Below are positions 61,682 to 64,000 of a stretch of 64,000 bases of DNA, piece after piece. Position 1 is the stretch's first letter; each line of letters begins with the position of its first letter. The notes beneath the pieces were generated by a model. It was not told where the DNA came from. It ran no database searches and worked only from the letters and a program-made list of their open reading frames with translations. This stretch comes from Anaerolineae bacterium (lineage in GTDB: Bacteria; Chloroflexota; Anaerolineae; Aggregatilineales; Phototrophicaceae), in the NCBI GenBank assembly GCA_022823945.1, contig JAJEBK010000032.1, positions 186,001 to 250,000 on the forward strand, in the 5' to 3' direction. The position numbers were made by a program, and so were the translations under genes.

Positions 61682-62728
61682 ATGCCGCCACGCGTAAACC
61701 AACTGGGCTTGAAACGAACCGAATATCGAGGCAAACCCAGCACGCTCTGCCCCGGCTGCGGGCACGACTCGATCTCCAATCAACTGATCAGCATGGCGTA
61801 TGAGTTGGGCTTGGAGCAGCACAACATCATCAAGGTCAGTGGCATCGGCTGTTCAAGTAAAACTCCAGCGTACTTCTTGGGCGGCTCGCACGGCTTTAAC
61901 GCACTGCATGGGCGCATGCCATCGGTGGTGACGGGTGCCATGCTGGCAAATACCGACCTGGCCTGCATCGCGATCAGCGGCGACGGCGACACCGGCAGCA
62001 TCGGCATGGGGCAGTTCAAGCATGTCATCCGCCGCAATGTGCCTTTCGTCTACATCATCGAAAACAACGGTGTCTATGGCTTGACCAAAGGGCAATTTTC
62101 GGCGACCGCGGACGAAGGACAATTCCTGAAGTATTACGGGACGAATCACATGCCGCCGATTGACCTGGCGCTCGAAGCCGTGATCGCCGGCTGCACATTT
62201 GTCGCGCGCAGCTTCAGTGGCGATGCCAAGCAGGTGCAGGCGCTGCTGCAGGCGGCTGTGCGTCATCCTGGCACAGCGGTGCTGGATATCATCAGCCCCT
62301 GCGTGACTTTCAACAATGCCGAGACCTCGACCAAGAGCTATCCCTATGGCAAGGACAACGAGATCCCGCTGCACGAGATCCAGATCCTCGCGCCCGACTA
62401 TGTGCACGCCCAGGACGAGATCACTGTCGAGGATTACGACGAAGGCGATATCATCGATGTGGAGATGCACGATGGCAGCTTCATCCGCCTGAAAAAGCTG
62501 GAAAACGACCACGACCCGCGCAACCGACGCATGGCGATTGATGTGCTGGAAAGTTCCCTGCGCGAGCAGATTTTCTCTACCGGGCTGATCTACTACGAAG
62601 AGCCGCGCCCGACGCTGGCGCAGACCGAAGAACTGGTGGAAACGCCGCTGGCACAGCTGCGCGCCAAGGACATGCGCCCGCCGAAGTCCGCTCTGGATGG
62701 CGTCATGCAGAGGCTAATGCCGAGCTAG
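61682..62728 (+). CDS. korB: 2-oxoacid:ferredoxin oxidoreductase, beta subunit (TPP-binding)
   Basis: A 348-residue subunit. TLCPGCGHDSI near residue 21 and GIGCSSK near 56 carry cluster cysteines, with another in DIISPCVTFNNAET near 203. The thiamine-diphosphate motif runs from ISGDGDTGSIGMGQF near 99 to ENNGVYGLTKGQ near 128. GGAGGG lies seven bases before ATG 61682, two bases after korA. Together they form a two-subunit enzyme supplying low-potential electrons or fixing CO2 in reverse. Substrate choice needs biochemical data. Confidence 0.9.
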   Translation: MPPRVNQLGLKRTEYRGKPSTLCPGCGHDSISNQLISMAYELGLEQHNIIKVSGIGCSSKTPAYFLGGSHGFNALHGRMPSVVTGAMLANTDLACIAISGDGDTGSIGMGQFKHVIRRNVPFVYIIENNGVYGLTKGQFSATADEGQFLKYYGTNHMPPIDLALEAVIAGCTFVARSFSGDAKQVQALLQAAVRHPGTAVLDIISPCVTFNNAETSTKSYPYGKDNEIPLHEIQILAPDYVHAQDEITVEDYDEGDIIDVEMHDGSFIRLKKLENDHDPRNRRMAIDVLESSLREQIFSTGLIYYEEPRPTLAQTEELVETPLAQLRAKDMRPPKSALDGVMQRLMPS

Positions 62729-62752
62729 ACACCGCGCCAAGTTGCAGCAGCC

Positions 62753-62958
62753 GTAGGGGCGATATTTGTATCGCCCACTCACCCCCCTCAATCCCCCCGA
62801 CAGGTCAGGGGGAGGCAAATCACGCACGGATTCTGTCGTCATATCGTGTGACAGCCCCTGAAACTCCCCTCTCCGACTCGTCGGGGAGGGGCCGGGGGTG
62901 GGGTTAAACAAACTGTTCTGTCCTCTCCGATTCTTCGAGGAGGAATTGGCGGTGGAAG
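62753..62958. repeat. Repeat array: family A copy A4 followed by three family B units
   Basis: GTAGGGGCGATA-TTTG-TATCGCCC (62753-62776) is an eight-pair hairpin. CCCCCCTCAATCCCCCCGACAGGTCAGGGGGAGGCAAA (62781-62820) repeats 51035-51072. CCCCTCTCCGACTCGTCGGGGAGGGGCCGGGGGTGGGG (about 62866-62903) repeats 11968-12001. A diverged copy, CTCTCCGATTCTTCGAGGAGGAATTGGCGGTGG (62926-62957), runs up to the stop of the convergent MoeB-like gene. No gene is seen in 62729-62959. Confidence 0.7.
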
Positions 62959-62959
62959 G

Positions 62960-64000
62960 TTAATACTTCGCCATCGCTGGATCGATCTCGTCCGCCCAGG
63001 CCAGGATGCCGCCGGTGACATTGTACATCTTGTCCAGGTCGTAACCGACTTCGGACAGATAGGCGATGCTGTCGGCGCTGCGCACTCCGCTGCGGCAATG
63101 CACATATAGAGTCTTGTCGCGCGGGATCTGCCGCAAGACCGTCTCTTCCCACAATGTCCGCCCAGCCTGGATGCCATTCTTCGCCAGTTGGATATCGGGC
63201 TTGGGGATGCGCAACGTGCCATCGATAGCGCTGATGTCCCATTCGTGCGGGTCGCGCACATCGATGACGACCACTTCCGAGCCGTTCTCCAGCGCCGAAC
63301 GCACATCGTGGACTGTGACGGTCTGAATGTCGATATTCGCTGTGTCGTCGACCGCGCTGAATTCGCTGTGATCATGCGCCGGCACGCCGCAGAATTGCTC
63401 GTAGTCGATCAGTTCAATGTCTTCTTTGGGGATGCCACAGACCGGGCAATCGGGGTCTTTGCGCAGCTTGATAGTCTGGAAGCTCATCTCCAGCGCGTCA
63501 AAGAGCAGCATGCGCCCGATCATCGGCTCGCCAATCCCCAGTAGCAGCTTGATAGCTTCGGTCGCTTGCAGGGTGCCGATCGTGCCCGGCAAGATGCCCA
63601 AGACGCCGCCTTCTGCACAGCTGGGGACTAGGCCCGGCGGTGGCGGCTCTGGGAACATGCAGCGGTAGCAGGGACCCTGCTCGCCATAAAACACGCTCAA
63701 CTGCCCTTCAAAGCGGAAGATGCTGCCGTAGACATTGGGCAGGCCCAGCTTTACGCAGGCGTCGTTGACCAGGTAGCGGGTGGGGAAGTTGTCTGTGCCA
63801 TCGATGACGACATCCCAGCTTTCGCCAAAGATGCGCAGGGCATTTTCTGATGTAAGCGGCTCGTTGTATTTGACGACCCGAATATCGGGATTCAGATCGA
63901 GCATGCGCGCCGCGGCGCTATCCAGCTTGGACATGCCGACTGTGCTGACGCCGTGAATCACTTGTCGCTGCAAGTTGGTGAAATCGACCACATCATAGTC
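62960..64000 (-). CDS. MoeB/ThiF-like adenylyltransferase fused to rhodanese (5' end outside window)
   Basis: The minus-strand frame is open from the window edge (DYDVVDFTNLQRQ...) to the TAA at 62960-62962; about 346 residues are visible. The E1-like domain lacks its nucleotide loop here but shows DFTNLQRQ, IDGTDNFPTRYLVND, RFEGQLSVFYGEQGPCYRCMF and CAEGGVLGILPG. Zn ligands CYRC and CPVC are intact. A rhodanese domain follows (VIDVRDPHEW) with catalytic Cys in YVHCRSGVRS. Such fusions adenylate sulfur-carrier proteins (MoaD/ThiS type) and load sulfur onto them. The carrier gene is not in view. Confidence 0.9.
   Translation of the reverse strand, partial: DYDVVDFTNLQRQVIHGVSTVGMSKLDSAAARMLDLNPDIRVVKYNEPLTSENALRIFGESWDVVIDGTDNFPTRYLVNDACVKLGLPNVYGSIFRFEGQLSVFYGEQGPCYRCMFPEPPPPGLVPSCAEGGVLGILPGTIGTLQATEAIKLLLGIGEPMIGRMLLFDALEMSFQTIKLRKDPDCPVCGIPKEDIELIDYEQFCGVPAHDHSEFSAVDDTANIDIQTVTVHDVRSALENGSEVVVIDVRDPHEWDISAIDGTLRIPKPDIQLAKNGIQAGRTLWEETVLRQIPRDKTLYVHCRSGVRSADSIAYLSEVGYDLDKMYNVTGGILAWADEIDPAMAKY

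Noticed and set aside
1..64000. CRISPR arrays, rRNA, tRNA, transposases or prophage genes
   Set aside because: No regularly spaced repeats, no rRNA or tRNA signature and no integrase, transposase or phage structural protein was recognised anywhere in the window.

Overview
The window looks like a chromosomal segment of a Chloroflexota bacterium, most likely Anaerolineae-like. That is an inference from gene content; no rRNA or tRNA is present to confirm it. The pointers are a complete LysW carrier-protein lysine operon of the Thermus/Deinococcus/Chloroflexota type, a two-subunit ferredoxin-type 2-oxoacid oxidoreductase, a lipoprotein with a long Thr/Pro-rich linker, many extended -10 promoters, and GTAGGGGCG-type intergenic palindromes. 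Genes are densely packed, with frequent ATGA, TGATG and GTGA stop/start overlaps. I see no phage, insertion sequence, CRISPR array, rRNA or tRNA.

Layout. 1-3.1 kb: the end of a MurF-like ligase, D-Ala-D-Ala ligase and a membrane glycosyltransferase. 3.1-3.5 kb: a CACAGAG-type repeat flanking a start-less coding relic. 3.5-6.1 kb: rRNA pseudouridine synthase, acyltransferase and an APH-family kinase. 6.2-11.9 kb: a tightly coupled murein-recycling operon (MFS transporter, NagZ, AmiE-like serine hydrolase, MurK/NagK-type kinase, MurQ). 12-15 kb: rpmF-fabD-crotonase on the minus strand and a fructosamine-kinase-like gene. 15.0-24.8 kb: the lysine region, lysW-X-Y-Z-J-K-hcs, a convergent MFS gene, then lysT-lysU (homoaconitase). 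24.9-29.3 kb: comM/yifB and PEP carboxylase. 29.3-38.5 kb: M1 peptidase lipoprotein, UbiA prenyltransferase, CCA-adding-type nucleotidyltransferase, a CcdA-TlpA fusion with a second TlpA-like protein and DUF2085, a PspA-like protein and a HEAT-like protein. 38.6-42.6 kb: zinc-ribbon protein, yggT-yggS-pgeF, comF and long HPF. 42.6-49.8 kb: two GT2 enzymes with an exported protein, lon and a TolB-like lipoprotein. 49.9-57.7 kb: fabG, HIT protein, DsbA-like protein, aconitase, MFS and a tandem RNase H protein. 57.8-64 kb: aminotransferase, GntR regulator, korAB-type oxidoreductase and the 3' part of a MoeB-rhodanese fusion.

The most interesting signal lies in the roughly 300-base leader of the lysine operon. 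A 15-codon ORF (MPVQVCKKAKKPSTH) carries four Lys codons in two pairs. It is followed by a perfect GC-rich hairpin with a T6 run just before lysW, and a six-base segment after the leader stop codon is exactly complementary to the left side of that hairpin. This is the layout of a ribosome-mediated lysine attenuator controlling LysW-dependent lysine synthesis.

Other notable items are a tandem RNase H protein in which one domain keeps the catalytic residues and the other keeps the basic handle, a palindrome lying on the comM promoter, recurrent TGnTAnnnT promoters, and two families of intergenic palindromic repeats that in places supply the stop codon or last codons of the upstream gene.
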